Source: Bacteroidia bacterium
GTDB taxonomy: Bacteria > Bacteroidota > Bacteroidia > J057
Length of the DNA: 64,000 nt
Assembly: GCA_019695295.1 (NCBI GenBank)
Contig: JAIBAH010000003.1
Coordinates: 1 to 64,000 of the forward strand
Direction: 5' to 3'
The first letter of the stretch is position 1, and the number at the start of each line of letters is the position of its first letter. Under the pieces are notes generated by a model that was not told where the DNA came from, did not search any database, and worked only from the letters and a program-made list of their open reading frames with translations. Below, piece after piece: positions 8,673 through 18,431 of the stretch. Position numbers and translations under genes: made by a program.

Positions 8673-9737
8673 ATGAAAAATAAACTTCTGTTGCTTCTGG
8701 GGATTTTACCTGCATTTGTACAGGCTCAGATTACCATTTACGATACTGATATGGCTCAGCCCGGGGACATAATCGTCCGTCATACGGATACTTTGACTAC
8801 GCTTTCGCCGGGCGGTTCAGGTCCCGGACAGGTGTGGATGATGACGGATGTTACGATACATGACACAGATACCACCACGGTTCTGGCAGCTTCTTCTACC
8901 CCTTATGCCGGTTCATTTGCCGGGTCTAATATTGCGATGACCAATGACAATGCAAGTTTTCTTTACTTTAAGCAAAACAGCGACTCTCTTGTAGCCACAG
9001 GACTTGCGGGCGATTTACTCGGAACGGGCACTACAATCACCGCTGCACTTACTCCGGATTTATTGCTTCATCGTTTTCCCCGCACTTACGGAGACGGACT
9101 TACGGACACCTATACGATGGATGTAACTACAAACGGAGCCGCTTTCAACGTGAATCAGGTTCGGTTTAAAAGAAAAGCATTGATTACAGAGGATGTGGAT
9201 GGCTGGGGAACAATCACGACACCTGCCAGTACTTTTGACGCGTTAAGATTAATTCATACTGAGTATTTAACCGATACAATTTGGGTGCAGGTATTTCCCT
9301 TTACTCCCTGGACGCAGGCTACTGTCTCTGTGGATACAACCGTTGGGTATAACTGGATAGCCAAAGAAACGAAGCTCGCTGTGGCTGAAATGACCGTAGA
9401 TTCGGTCGGCAATCCTGAATCGTTTACCTGGACGATGTTGCCCTCCACTCCCAATGAGGTTGACGCCGGGGTTTCGGCTCAGTCCGTGAAGTGCTATCCG
9501 GTACCGGCTACTGACAAAGTGTCTTTTAGGAAGTCAGAAGGGGAATTTAACGAGGAAATGCTGCTGAATGTATGGACTCCCGAAGGAAAAAAAGTGACCT
9601 CTCTTACCGTTTCTGCTTCCAATAGTAAAGAGTTTTCCTTTGATACCGGAAATCTGCCTGAAGGAAGCTACTTCTGGGAATTAAGAAACGAAGTATCCGG
9701 AAAAACGGAAACCGGAAAAATGTTTATCAGAAGATAG
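8673..9737 (+). CDS. T9SS-sorted secreted protein, unknown function
   Basis: A 354-residue protein with signal peptide MKNKLLLLLGILPAFVQAQ. The body is Thr/Asp-rich beta-type sequence with no recognised catalytic motif (residues ~20-265). The C-terminal ~85 residues form a sorting domain (VKCYPVPATDKVSFRK ... LLNVWTPEGKKVTSL ... LPEGSYFWELRNE ... GKMFIRR). The usual YPNP is YPVP here. It starts 33 bp after the coiled-coil gene. Confidence 0.78.
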   Translation: MKNKLLLLLGILPAFVQAQITIYDTDMAQPGDIIVRHTDTLTTLSPGGSGPGQVWMMTDVTIHDTDTTTVLAASSTPYAGSFAGSNIAMTNDNASFLYFKQNSDSLVATGLAGDLLGTGTTITAALTPDLLLHRFPRTYGDGLTDTYTMDVTTNGAAFNVNQVRFKRKALITEDVDGWGTITTPASTFDALRLIHTEYLTDTIWVQVFPFTPWTQATVSVDTTVGYNWIAKETKLAVAEMTVDSVGNPESFTWTMLPSTPNEVDAGVSAQSVKCYPVPATDKVSFRKSEGEFNEEMLLNVWTPEGKKVTSLTVSASNSKEFSFDTGNLPEGSYFWELRNEVSGKTETGKMFIRR

Positions 9738-9895
9738 GCACAGGATAATTAAAACAAGGACTTACTTTCAATAAATTGGTTTACGTCCGGGGAATACTGA
9801 CTACTTCGGGGCCTGAGGTAAGTACTATAAAATGAAAAATTGCAACTGTTTCTGTTAAAGACCGTATTCATTTCCTGCTTTCAGGATTAAATGAA

Positions 9896-10840
9896 ATGAT
9901 AAAAAAAATATTGTGGTTCCTTGTCGGCCTGCTTTTTCTGTGTTTTCTGTTGCTGAACCTGTTTGCATATAATCAGGCGTATCACTTTTGTCATGTTGAT
10001 ACTGAGGTAAAAGTAAGAACAAAGTCAGAAAATCTGTTAACCTGGAAGGAAAAACTCCGGTTGGCGTATAGTGGAATCAGTAATCCGAAACCGGAAAATG
10101 AGTATGCTCCTGATTTTGAGCATGATACCGTTTTTATTCAAAGTAATGTGAAACTCGAGGGTTGGCTTTCTGTGTCTCAGCATAAAAATAGTCCCGTCGT
10201 GATTATGTTTCCGGGATATATGGCGGCCAAAAGTTATATTTTGCGCAGGGCTGAAATACTGAAAAATGAAGAGATTGATGTATTGATGATGGATTTTATG
10301 GGAGCAGGAGGGTCAGAGGGGAATGTATGTACAGTTGGAATCAGGGAGGCCGTTAATGTAAAGGACTCCTATGATTATATCCGGAAGCAATACCCCGAAA
10401 GAAAAATTTATTTGTTTGGAAATTCTATGGGGGCTGCTGCAATTCTCAAGGCCTGCCGGGATTATCCGGAGATGAAACCCGATGGGCTGATTCTGGAATG
10501 TCCGTTTGCTACGCTGAAGCAGGCGATATATAACCGTTGTGAACTACTGGGGATTCCTGCCTTTCCTGCATCCGAACTGCTGATGTTTTGGGGAGGAGTT
10601 CAGGAGGATTTCTCTGCTTTTGAGATGAACCCCGTGGAATTTGCCCGTTCAGTACAGGCTCCCGTGATGCTTATATCCGGAAAACTCGACCAAAAAGTAC
10701 AATCGTGGGAAACGGACAGTATTTTTTCGGCTTTGTCTGCGAAGGACAAAAAACAGGTCGTTCTGAAATCCTGCGGGCATGACAATTTTATGAGAGAAGC
10801 AGGACTTTGGAAAAAGGAAGTCATCTCCTTTGTAAAGTAA
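9896..10840 (+). CDS. Membrane-anchored alpha/beta hydrolase
   Basis: A 314-residue predicted serine hydrolase tethered by one N-terminal membrane segment (ILWFLVGLLFLCFLLLNLF), so the catalytic domain probably faces the periplasm. The nucleophile elbow is GNSMG with Ser177. The oxyanion-strand region is VVIMFPGYMAAKS, the acidic residue is likely in SGKLDQKV, and the catalytic His is in SCGHDNFM near the C-terminus. The layout is like prolyl-oligopeptidase/BAAT-type hydrolases; the substrate is unknown. An ATG at 9891 is followed at once by TGA in its own frame, so 9896 is the start. Confidence 0.8.
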   Translation: MIKKILWFLVGLLFLCFLLLNLFAYNQAYHFCHVDTEVKVRTKSENLLTWKEKLRLAYSGISNPKPENEYAPDFEHDTVFIQSNVKLEGWLSVSQHKNSPVVIMFPGYMAAKSYILRRAEILKNEEIDVLMMDFMGAGGSEGNVCTVGIREAVNVKDSYDYIRKQYPERKIYLFGNSMGAAAILKACRDYPEMKPDGLILECPFATLKQAIYNRCELLGIPAFPASELLMFWGGVQEDFSAFEMNPVEFARSVQAPVMLISGKLDQKVQSWETDSIFSALSAKDKKQVVLKSCGHDNFMREAGLWKKEVISFVK

Positions 10841-10922
10841 ACGTTCCCTTTTTAGATTATTTCTTTTTTATATTTACAAAAAATATTCGGGGCGGAAGAA
10901 ATATGAGGACGTATTTTTATCA

Positions 10923-12179
10923 ATGAAACACAAAAAGTATTTTTTACGTAAAACACAAAAAAACAGTTCAATGAAAAGAAAAAAGTTCATACAACTATTA
11001 AATCAAGGGGAATACACGAGTGTATTATCGGAGCTGAAACTCTATTTTTCTGAAGATGAAACGCTAATAAACCTGATTGGGGAATTTCAGACACTAAGAA
11101 AAGACGAAGTAACAAAAGAAAAAGCAGAAAACTGGATTGATAAAGTATTGGAATACATAGAGTCGGTAAGTCCTTCTGTCTGGGAAGTGATAGAAGAGGC
11201 AATGCCGGACCGCCCGGAAAATGCAGCGGAAATTGATCTGGAATTTATGTCAGATGATCCGGAGCAATTCTTTAATCTGGGAGAAGGATATCTGGAAATG
11301 GGAGACCCTTATAAGGCGATTAAAAGTTTTAGTTGTTCGCTCATGCTGGATGAAAGTCAGGTAAAAGCGTGGAACTCTCTTGCCTTTTCATTTGCCGTTA
11401 CCGGTCAGCAGTTGAAAGCCGTGAGTTGCTGGAACCGCTCACTTTCCTATATGCCCAACGAAGGCCGGATTCTCTATAATATCGGAATTGCCTATTCCAG
11501 TCTCGAACAACCCAATAAAGCAATTCATTTTCTGGAAAAAGCGCTGGCAATCATGCCTGAAGATGTCAATATCCTGCTTCATCTCGGAGTAGCCTACATG
11601 GGGTTGGGAGATACGGAGACCGCCATAGAATATATTACCAAAATCACAGTAATAGAGCCTGATAAGGCACAAAGCTGGATAAAACTGGCGGACCTGTATC
11701 AACATATCCGGAGTTTTGAAAAAGCCGAAAACTGTTATCAGAAAGCCATTGAACTGGAACCGGAGGATGCAATGATTGTTTATAGAATGGCTCATTTTTA
11801 TATGAAAAATAAATTATATGATAAAACCGTTGATTTATTTCTCCAGACCATCGAAAAGCTACCCGAATTCTCGGACGCCTATCATTATCTCGGGCTTACC
11901 TATCTGTACAGGGTAGAGTATGATACCTCCCATATTTATTTTAAACGCGCCATCGAACTGGACTCTGAAAATGCCCGAGCATATTACAACTGGTCTTGTT
12001 TGTATAGCTTGGAGTTCAAAAAAGAAGAAGCCCTTGATTTACTCAGAAAGTGCCTTGCGCTGGAGGAAAGTTTTAAGGAAAAAGCCATTGTGGATCCTGA
12101 TTTTGCATGGCTGAAGGAGGACAGGGATTTTCTCTCACTCGTGGGAGAAGAAAGCACCTCTTCCTCAACAGGTTTGTAA
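10923..12179 (+). CDS. Tetratricopeptide repeat (TPR) protein
   Basis: A 418-residue cytosolic protein. An acidic N-terminal region (about 110 residues) is followed by eight or so TPR units from about residue 117 (AEQFFNLGEGYLEMGDPYKAIKSFSCSL, bases ~11265-11345), with typical pairs such as AWNSLAFSFAVTGQ and ILYNIGIAYSSLEQPNKAIHFLEKAL. TPRs mediate protein-protein contacts; the partner is unknown. The first 16 residues are low-complexity and Lys-rich, so the ATG at 10971 (MKRKKFIQLLNQGEY) is an equally good, perhaps better, start. Confidence 0.85.
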   Translation: MKHKKYFLRKTQKNSSMKRKKFIQLLNQGEYTSVLSELKLYFSEDETLINLIGEFQTLRKDEVTKEKAENWIDKVLEYIESVSPSVWEVIEEAMPDRPENAAEIDLEFMSDDPEQFFNLGEGYLEMGDPYKAIKSFSCSLMLDESQVKAWNSLAFSFAVTGQQLKAVSCWNRSLSYMPNEGRILYNIGIAYSSLEQPNKAIHFLEKALAIMPEDVNILLHLGVAYMGLGDTETAIEYITKITVIEPDKAQSWIKLADLYQHIRSFEKAENCYQKAIELEPEDAMIVYRMAHFYMKNKLYDKTVDLFLQTIEKLPEFSDAYHYLGLTYLYRVEYDTSHIYFKRAIELDSENARAYYNWSCLYSLEFKKEEALDLLRKCLALEESFKEKAIVDPDFAWLKEDRDFLSLVGEESTSSSTGL

Positions 12180-12190
12180 TGTACATTACA
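12175..12190. promoter_or_regulatory. 16-bp perfect palindrome, candidate operator upstream of pncB
   Basis: TGTAATGTACATTACA is a perfect 16-bp dyad that spans the stop codon of the TPR gene and ends 68 bp before the pncB start. There is no T tract, so it is not a standard terminator. Binding by a dimeric regulator is an inference; about one such palindrome is expected by chance in a window this size. Confidence 0.35.
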
Positions 12191-12258
12191 TTGAGGATTT
12201 TACTTCGGAGAGCGTCTTTTGTTTCCGTGTATTTCGTACTTTCTTTTTCAACCAAAAT

Positions 12259-13701
12259 ATGAACAATTCTATTTCTTCTTACAGCCTTCTCACCGATTTA
12301 TACCAACTGACGATGTCATACGGATACTGGAAGGCCGGAATGCATACGCATGAGTCCGTGTTTCATCTTTTTTATCGTAAAAATCCCTTCAGGGGCGGAT
12401 TTTCTATTGCTGCGGGGCTGGAAGCGGTCACCGAATTGCTGGAAAATTTCCGGTTTGAAGCATCAGATATAGCCTATTTGCAAACCCTCATCGGAAATGA
12501 CGGTCAGCCTTTGTTCGAAAAAGGATTTCTGGAATATCTGGCCAACCTGAAGATGGATTGTACGGTACATGCAATTCCGGAAGGAACGGTAGTATTTCCC
12601 CATGAGCCTTTGCTTCGTATTCAGGGGAATATTATTCTGTGTCAGTTGCTGGAAACGCCTTTGCTGAATATTCTGAATTTTCAGACTCTGATAGCCACCA
12701 AAGCAGCAAGGGTATGTAAAGCTGCTGCGGGAGAGTCGGTACTGGAATTCGGGCTGAGGAGGGCTCAGGGAAAAGACGGGGCTTTATCTGCAAGCCGGGC
12801 TGCCTATATCGGCGGTTGTCATGCGACCTCCAATGTGCTGGCCGGCAAACTATACGGCATTCCGGTGAAAGGTACACACGCTCACAGCTGGGTGATGTCG
12901 TTCCGGAATGAGCCGGAGGCATTTGCACACTATGCCGTTGCAATGCCCAATAACTGTGTGTTTCTGGTAGATACGTACGACACGATTCAGGGTGTAAAAT
13001 ATGCCATTGAAGAAGGGGAAAAACTCAGAAATCTGGGGTTTAAACTGGCCGGAATCCGGCTGGATTCGGGAGACCTGGCGGCATTAAGTATTGAGGCAAG
13101 GAAATTACTGGATGAAGCGGGATTTGAAGAAGCGGCAATTGTGGCAAGCAATGATCTGGATGAATATACTATATCAGCCCTGAAAGCAGAAGGGGCAAAA
13201 ATCAATATATGGGGAGTAGGGACCAAGCTCGTCACCGCTTACGATCAGCCGGCTTTGGGTGGAGTATATAAACTTTCGGCAATCCGGAGCAGAGGAGGGG
13301 AGTGGGAGTACAGAGTCAAACTCTCAGAACAGATTATCAAGGTATCCAATCCCGGGGTTTTACAGGTCAGAAGATGGACCGATCCTGAAGGAAATTATCT
13401 TTCGGACATGATTTACTCGGAAACTTTTGGGAACCCGTCACCTGTTTTCATTGATTTTGAACGGGAAGCAGCAGTGGAATGCACCGGGGCATTTACTGAT
13501 TTACTCATCCCTGTTTTTGAGCAGGGCAGGAAAGTGTATGAAAATCCTCCTTTGGATTCTATTCGTTCCCGTACACTGGAGCAATTGAGTAAATTACCGG
13601 AAAAGTTTCAGGTTTTTCAGCCGGAGTCATCTTATCCCTGCGGCCTTGAACAAGGATTGTATCAGTTTAAGAAAAAAATGATAGAAGCAATCAGGGGATA
13701 A
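12259..13701 (+). CDS. pncB: Nicotinate phosphoribosyltransferase
   Basis: This enzyme makes nicotinate mononucleotide from nicotinate and PRPP with ATP hydrolysis, the first step of the Preiss-Handler NAD salvage route (EC 6.3.4.21), in the cytoplasm. The 480-residue length fits the family. Diagnostic stretches are SLLTDLYQLTMSYGYW at the N-terminus, FRGGFSIAAGLE, EFGLRRAQG, the GTHAHSWVMSF loop with the conserved His209, RLDSGDLA, and GVGTKLVTAYDQPALGGVYKL. It is not obviously in an operon: the preceding TPR gene ends 79 bp upstream and the next gene is convergent. Confidence 0.95.
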   Translation: MNNSISSYSLLTDLYQLTMSYGYWKAGMHTHESVFHLFYRKNPFRGGFSIAAGLEAVTELLENFRFEASDIAYLQTLIGNDGQPLFEKGFLEYLANLKMDCTVHAIPEGTVVFPHEPLLRIQGNIILCQLLETPLLNILNFQTLIATKAARVCKAAAGESVLEFGLRRAQGKDGALSASRAAYIGGCHATSNVLAGKLYGIPVKGTHAHSWVMSFRNEPEAFAHYAVAMPNNCVFLVDTYDTIQGVKYAIEEGEKLRNLGFKLAGIRLDSGDLAALSIEARKLLDEAGFEEAAIVASNDLDEYTISALKAEGAKINIWGVGTKLVTAYDQPALGGVYKLSAIRSRGGEWEYRVKLSEQIIKVSNPGVLQVRRWTDPEGNYLSDMIYSETFGNPSPVFIDFEREAAVECTGAFTDLLIPVFEQGRKVYENPPLDSIRSRTLEQLSKLPEKFQVFQPESSYPCGLEQGLYQFKKKMIEAIRG

Positions 13702-13734
13702 TTACATTCCTGAAGAATCCTTCTGCACCCTTCA

Positions 13735-15894
13735 TTAAAAATTATACCGTACCATTAACCGTAAATCCGAACGGGTAGAACCGGTAATTTCATCCAGACC
13801 GGAGCCAATAGTATTGGGAGTGAAATAGAGATTATTATTTACCCCGTTGGTATTATTGGGGGTGAAATAACGGGTTTGGGAAAGTCGCACCCAAATATCC
13901 AGTCCCCGGATTGCCTTGTAATTCAGCATGATATAATACCGGCTTCCCATTCCGTTATAGGGAATAATGGAGAAAGAACCGGGAACGTCGTTTTCGTATG
14001 CATAAATCCGGGCATTGTAGTCTTTAATGTCAAACACTGCATACCGGGCTGTTATCTTGAATTTAAATCCGAGCTTGTAGCTGATATCCTGATACAATAA
14101 AAATCCGCGGGCATTGATTTCATTTTCCCTGCTAAACCAACTGGTTTCCAGTCGGGTACGGAGCATCAGGTTTTTGGCGAGCTGAGACTGAAACTGCAGG
14201 CGGAACTGCGTTCTTCTTTGCCCGATTAAATAATCCAGCCGCTGAAGATCCGGCATAGAATCGGCACTGTATTCTTTATTGTCCACCCGGAAACGGGCAT
14301 AAATGGTAGTTCCTCTCCGGATTGTATAGTCTGCCTGTGCCAGAAAATCATATCCTGCTGAAGGGAAAGAAATCCCAAAACGGTTATAGGGGAATTTATA
14401 GTAGTCATAAAAAGTAGAAATCACCCATTTTGTATTCGGGCGGATTTTCAGACCCATATACAATCCGGTTTCATTCTGAAGCGTTCTGGGTTGTTCTCCG
14501 AAAGTATAGCCCTGAAGAGAATGAAAGTCTTTATCAAAATGACGGAAGTGAATTGTCATATCCACTTTGGGGGATAATGCAGCCATTACCCCGGCTACTC
14601 CCGCCATTCCGCCCGAACGGCTCCTTGCAATCTCTCCGAAAAAGTTAAAATTCTGAAATACATAATCTACATCCAGGCCGTTCAGGTAATTTTGTGTACC
14701 ACTGAAATCAAACTGATTGTAATAATTGATTCGGGGAAGAATCGCAGTGCTGAATGACTGATACAGATGAGAGGTTCCGATAATCAGTTTTTTGCCTTTG
14801 TATTCTATACGCCCGCCGGTAGAAGTCTGAAACAAAGAACGTCTTTTCTCAAACTCAGAAGTCGTCCTGTGTAATCCCCCCAGATTGAATCCTGAGAAAA
14901 CATTTTCATCCGTTCCAAGGGTATCCGAAGCGGAATAGGAAGACGAGCCGTCCATTGCCACTCTTGAGAAAAATCCGGTAAAATAGAATTGTTTTAGGGC
15001 ATAAGTAGCGGCAATTCCCCTTCTGTAGCTATTTTCATTTACCGAAGCATAGGGGCGGATTCCTCTTTGCTGCATTTTGGTGGCGGCGATTACTTCAGCT
15101 CCTTTCCCGAAACCCAGGCCTGAAGAAAAAATGAGCCCCTGCCCGGTCTGAATATTGTAATCTCCAATTACCAGCGATTTCAGGTTACCGTAATTGGTAA
15201 TGGCCGCATGTCCGGAAAGAAAATCATATCCGAAAACCCCGTCTTTAAACTGGAATCTTTCTCCTGCGTCTTTTTCTCCCGTAATGGCAAAACTGAAAAA
15301 CTGACCGTATCGCGCCCTCAGACGGGTATAGTTTTTAAAGGCAGAACCCAGATAATGGCTTTTTTCGGAGCCATCCGGATTATATTCCACTGGTCCGTAT
15401 CCTTTTTGTTCTTCAAGCACTGTAGAGGCACGCTGTATAAATTCATACTGCATCCCTTTTCGTACTTCTGAGACAGGAGGGCCGGCAGGATGCATCCGAT
15501 TCGGATCAATGTCTTTGGGGCGGGCGTCTGTAGTCACGTATGGCATAATTCCCTGAACGACAGACTCGCTGAAGCCTGCAACTGCCTGCAATTCATATAC
15601 AGAAGTCAGTTCTCCAGTATTGGCGATATGTTCAAAAAGGTTATTAATTAATACATCATTCATTCCCGGAAGCTGAATCAATTCCTCCCGAGAAGCATTA
15701 TTCAGATTCAGGGGCTTACGCAGTAAATCCTGCAGAAAATCGGTAACGATGGTAAAATCTGCATCTTCCGTAGATTCGGTATTACTGATAATATCCTCCA
15801 TCCGGGTGTCAATATCGTCGGAAATACTGTCGTTTTGAGCAAAACTGAAGGAGAAAAGTCCTGTCAGTATTATAAGTATGAATATATTTTTCAT
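13735..15894 (-). CDS. Helix-hairpin-helix N-domain plus outer-membrane beta-barrel protein
   Basis: A 719-residue protein. I start it at the ATG at 15894 (MKNIFILIILTGLFSFSFAQ signal peptide); an upstream ATG at 15942 would add 16 residues before the signal. After an acidic linker, residues ~45-125 hold ComEA-like helix-hairpin-helix units (LNLNNASREELIQLPGMNDVLINNLFEHI, and ELQAVAGFSESVVQGIMPYV). The rest alternates aromatic and polar residues in barrel-like strands (GRIEYKGKKLIIGTSHLYQSF, IYARFRVDNKEYS) and ends SDLRLMVRYNF with a C-terminal Phe, as in outer-membrane barrels. Such HHH-barrel proteins occur in many Bacteroidota; the function is unknown. It lies 93 bp downstream of, and is probably cotranscribed with, the PorV/PorQ-like gene. 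Confidence 0.8.
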   Translation of the reverse strand: MKNIFILIILTGLFSFSFAQNDSISDDIDTRMEDIISNTESTEDADFTIVTDFLQDLLRKPLNLNNASREELIQLPGMNDVLINNLFEHIANTGELTSVYELQAVAGFSESVVQGIMPYVTTDARPKDIDPNRMHPAGPPVSEVRKGMQYEFIQRASTVLEEQKGYGPVEYNPDGSEKSHYLGSAFKNYTRLRARYGQFFSFAITGEKDAGERFQFKDGVFGYDFLSGHAAITNYGNLKSLVIGDYNIQTGQGLIFSSGLGFGKGAEVIAATKMQQRGIRPYASVNENSYRRGIAATYALKQFYFTGFFSRVAMDGSSSYSASDTLGTDENVFSGFNLGGLHRTTSEFEKRRSLFQTSTGGRIEYKGKKLIIGTSHLYQSFSTAILPRINYYNQFDFSGTQNYLNGLDVDYVFQNFNFFGEIARSRSGGMAGVAGVMAALSPKVDMTIHFRHFDKDFHSLQGYTFGEQPRTLQNETGLYMGLKIRPNTKWVISTFYDYYKFPYNRFGISFPSAGYDFLAQADYTIRRGTTIYARFRVDNKEYSADSMPDLQRLDYLIGQRRTQFRLQFQSQLAKNLMLRTRLETSWFSRENEINARGFLLYQDISYKLGFKFKITARYAVFDIKDYNARIYAYENDVPGSFSIIPYNGMGSRYYIMLNYKAIRGLDIWVRLSQTRYFTPNNTNGVNNNLYFTPNTIGSGLDEITGSTRSDLRLMVRYNF

Positions 15895-15987
15895 AAAAAT
15901 GTTACACTTTTGGATAAATTTACATCCGGATTTTTTATACAAAATGCTGATTAATAGAATTTTGAAGTTATTCCGGATAAAAAGAGA

Positions 15988-16851
15988 TTATTCGCCGCCC
16001 TGTTCTGTTACACTGACCTTTTTTCCAAATTTATAAGTCATGGACAGATGAGGGGTATAACCCAGTGTCTGATGGATAGAGGAAGAAAAATCAATGCTCA
16101 GCATTTCTTTGTATTGCCATCCGAAACCAAACGTAAGTAAAGTAGGTTGAGTTCCGGCTCCCACTCTTGCGCACCAGCCTTTATAGAATTTATATTCCAG
16201 TCCGCCTCTGAAAGAGACAGGTCTTGTCATGTCTTTCTGAACATCTGCCACAATTGTGATTTTATCAGAAGGAGTGTAACAGATACCCGTAGATAATACT
16301 GTAGGAATATTTTGTTTTCCGTTCTGAGTCTTAATTTTGGATTGGGTTACATTGTAGGCACTTGCTCCGATTTGGATATTGCGGGTAACCTTCACATTCA
16401 GTCCAATATCAGCCCAGACGGTCATACTGCTGCCCAGGTCAGGGATATTGATGTTTGCGACGTTGATTTTAGTGCCAATACTCAGTTTGTCAAGAAAATA
16501 CGTAGCATACGTTAATCCGATTTTATTTTCCCGGTAATTACTGAACCCGAAGGAGCCGATTTCTGCCCCCACATAATGCCTGTCTTTCAGGGGCATTGCG
16601 AAAGAAGCTCCTCCGTAAAGCAGTTCTTTCAGACCAAATCGCCTTTCTGTATAAAATCCTGCCTGAGCTGAAGGCAGAAAGGTAAGTCCCGCAGGATTAT
16701 ACGACATTGCCCATAAATCGCCGTTGATTGCCGTATAGGCTCTCCCTAATCCGATGCCTCTCGCACCAAGCAAAGTAGGGTCATTCCCGGCTATTAGTAA
16801 TGAAACAGGTGTCAATAAAAAAATTAATAATGGAAGTAAACTAATTCTCAT
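15988..16851 (-). CDS. PorV/PorQ-like outer-membrane barrel protein
   Basis: A 287-residue protein with signal peptide MRISLLPLLIFLLTPVSLLIAG. The motif GARGIGLGRAYTAINGDLWAMSYNPAGL at residues ~30-58 (bases ~16680-16765) is typical of the PorV/PorQ/UPF0164 branch of FadL-like barrels. Beta-strand-like sequence continues to the end (GGLEYKFYKGWCARVGAG, LSMTYKF). PorV and PorQ are T9SS components, but many paralogues have other roles, so I do not assign a gene name. A well-matched promoter precedes it, and the HHH-barrel gene follows in the same direction. Confidence 0.75.
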   Translation of the reverse strand: MRISLLPLLIFLLTPVSLLIAGNDPTLLGARGIGLGRAYTAINGDLWAMSYNPAGLTFLPSAQAGFYTERRFGLKELLYGGASFAMPLKDRHYVGAEIGSFGFSNYRENKIGLTYATYFLDKLSIGTKINVANINIPDLGSSMTVWADIGLNVKVTRNIQIGASAYNVTQSKIKTQNGKQNIPTVLSTGICYTPSDKITIVADVQKDMTRPVSFRGGLEYKFYKGWCARVGAGTQPTLLTFGFGWQYKEMLSIDFSSSIHQTLGYTPHLSMTYKFGKKVSVTEQGGE

Positions 16852-16900
16852 AAACCTAAAAAATAATAATTATAAAACGGATTTCCGCCTTCTTTTGCCC

Positions 16901-16930
16901 CAAAATTATTGTTTCGCTGCGAATTTACAA
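16901..16930 (-). promoter_or_regulatory. Bacteroidota-type promoter for the minus-strand barrel genes
   Basis: On the minus strand TTG (16930-16928), a 19-bp spacer, and TAATTTTG (16908-16901) match the -33/-7 consensus perfectly. The start codon of the PorV/PorQ-like gene is 49 bp downstream. Confidence 0.7.
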
Positions 16931-17051
16931 TAATATTTTCATTATTTTTTCCTTAAGCGGTATTTAATCCTCTAAATTTCAGATTTGAGGGCAGTTTTTT
17001 TATGAAGCCGCAATTTTTGTGCAAAAAAACAGGGGAAATGTCCTTTGTATT

Positions 17052-18431
17052 TCACGGTTTTTTCTGACTGACATAAAGGGTTTTGTATGCTCTCAGCGTT
17101 GTCGTATCATTTTCTCCGTTTACCCTGGGTTTTACTTCTAATTTCAGGGTATAATCTCCTTCGGGCGTACCGGAAGGGACATCGAGATTGTACCAGACAT
17201 TTCCCCAATCTACTCCATTTAGAGTATCCCGGGTATAAGCAGTGCCGTATTTTTGCATTAATTTTATTCTTTGCAAAGGATTTTCGGGTTGATTCGTTAT
17301 GGATAAATTGTAGGTGGTTTTGGGTGAGTTGGTGGGGAAATAGTCCTGAAATACGGGAGTATCAATATTGGTGCCTGCAAAAACAGAGGAAGGAAATTCT
17401 TCAATCATCGAGTTCAGGTCACTGTTTTTTTTATATATCCGGATATAATCTACCGTGTATTTTGAGGGATTCGGAGTGGCTAACGGATGATTAATCCCGG
17501 AACCATTCGGTACAGGCTTGTTAAAGTCCGGCGCATATGCCTCCAGTGCGATAGCTAAATTCTCCCCGTATTTTTGATAATTAGGGACAGTACCAATCAG
17601 CGTGTTGTTGATATAAAGCGTAATTTCATTCGGATTCCATTCGAGAGAATAGATGAAAAAATCTTTCGATAAATTCAGGAAATAGGCTCCCACTCTTGCG
17701 TCGTCCATCGGTACGCCCATAAACCGGGGAGTAGTTCGCTTGTGTTTCGGGTCCGGAAATGGAATATTGTCGTTACAGGGAGGCTCCGGACACCAGAATT
17801 CTGAAAAATGCAAAGAGCGGGAAGTCTGTTCAATACTCATCTGATCAAAAGGCAGATACCAGAACTCAAAAATATTGATATCTCCGTATGCGTCAGCCCT
17901 TAACCAAAAAGAAGGAAAAAGTCCGCAGCCTTCGGGAATTTTAATTTTTGCCTCTACAAAGCCATATCTTAGCCGGAGTTTACTCTGCAAAGTGCTCGTC
18001 AGCCATATATCCGGATTGTCAGGTGAAGGAGACATCGTTATTTCCAGGTTTCCATTATTTTTCGCTGCTCTCTTCCAGTCCCAGTCAAATACGGGGTTTC
18101 CGTACCAGTCCGGCCCATCAAAGACGGTCCACTTTTTATGATAGTTTTGCACTGAATGTTTTTCCATTTCCAACGGTGAAGTTCCATCAAATTCATCCTG
18201 CATAATCAGGGTGTAACCGGGCTTTTCTACCGGATTTACCGGAAAAGAATAGGGCGCATTATTATCGTAATTGATTTTTACACATTTCCTCCCGGATTTA
18301 TTTCCCTGACCGATATCTGCCGAATCCAGACAAAACTGACACGCTACCCCATTAATTTCCCAGCTGTCTCTCGCCTGTGAATATAACAGATTTGAAAAAA
18401 CAAGCGATAGCACTATTATCAGACTCTTCAT
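17052..18431 (-). CDS. GH16-like secreted protein with altered catalytic motif
   Basis: A 459-residue protein with signal peptide MKSLIIVLSLVFSNLLYSQ. Residues ~70-330 fit a glycoside hydrolase family 16 (laminarinase/agarase type) jelly roll: YTLIMQDEFDG, SKLRLRYGFVEAKIKIPEG, GLFPSFWLRAD, IYSLEWNPNEITLYINNTLIG and a closing YTVDYIRIYKK. The catalytic signature of active GH16 enzymes is GE-I-D-I-x-E. Here it reads GDINIFEFW (residues 183-191), so the nucleophile Glu is Asp184 and the assisting Asp is Asn186; only the acid/base Glu189 is kept. Residues ~350-459 form an extra beta domain. Activity is therefore doubtful; a binding role is possible. No T9SS tail is seen. Confidence 0.8.
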   Translation of the reverse strand: MKSLIIVLSLVFSNLLYSQARDSWEINGVACQFCLDSADIGQGNKSGRKCVKINYDNNAPYSFPVNPVEKPGYTLIMQDEFDGTSPLEMEKHSVQNYHKKWTVFDGPDWYGNPVFDWDWKRAAKNNGNLEITMSPSPDNPDIWLTSTLQSKLRLRYGFVEAKIKIPEGCGLFPSFWLRADAYGDINIFEFWYLPFDQMSIEQTSRSLHFSEFWCPEPPCNDNIPFPDPKHKRTTPRFMGVPMDDARVGAYFLNLSKDFFIYSLEWNPNEITLYINNTLIGTVPNYQKYGENLAIALEAYAPDFNKPVPNGSGINHPLATPNPSKYTVDYIRIYKKNSDLNSMIEEFPSSVFAGTNIDTPVFQDYFPTNSPKTTYNLSITNQPENPLQRIKLMQKYGTAYTRDTLNGVDWGNVWYNLDVPSGTPEGDYTLKLEVKPRVNGENDTTTLRAYKTLYVSQKKP

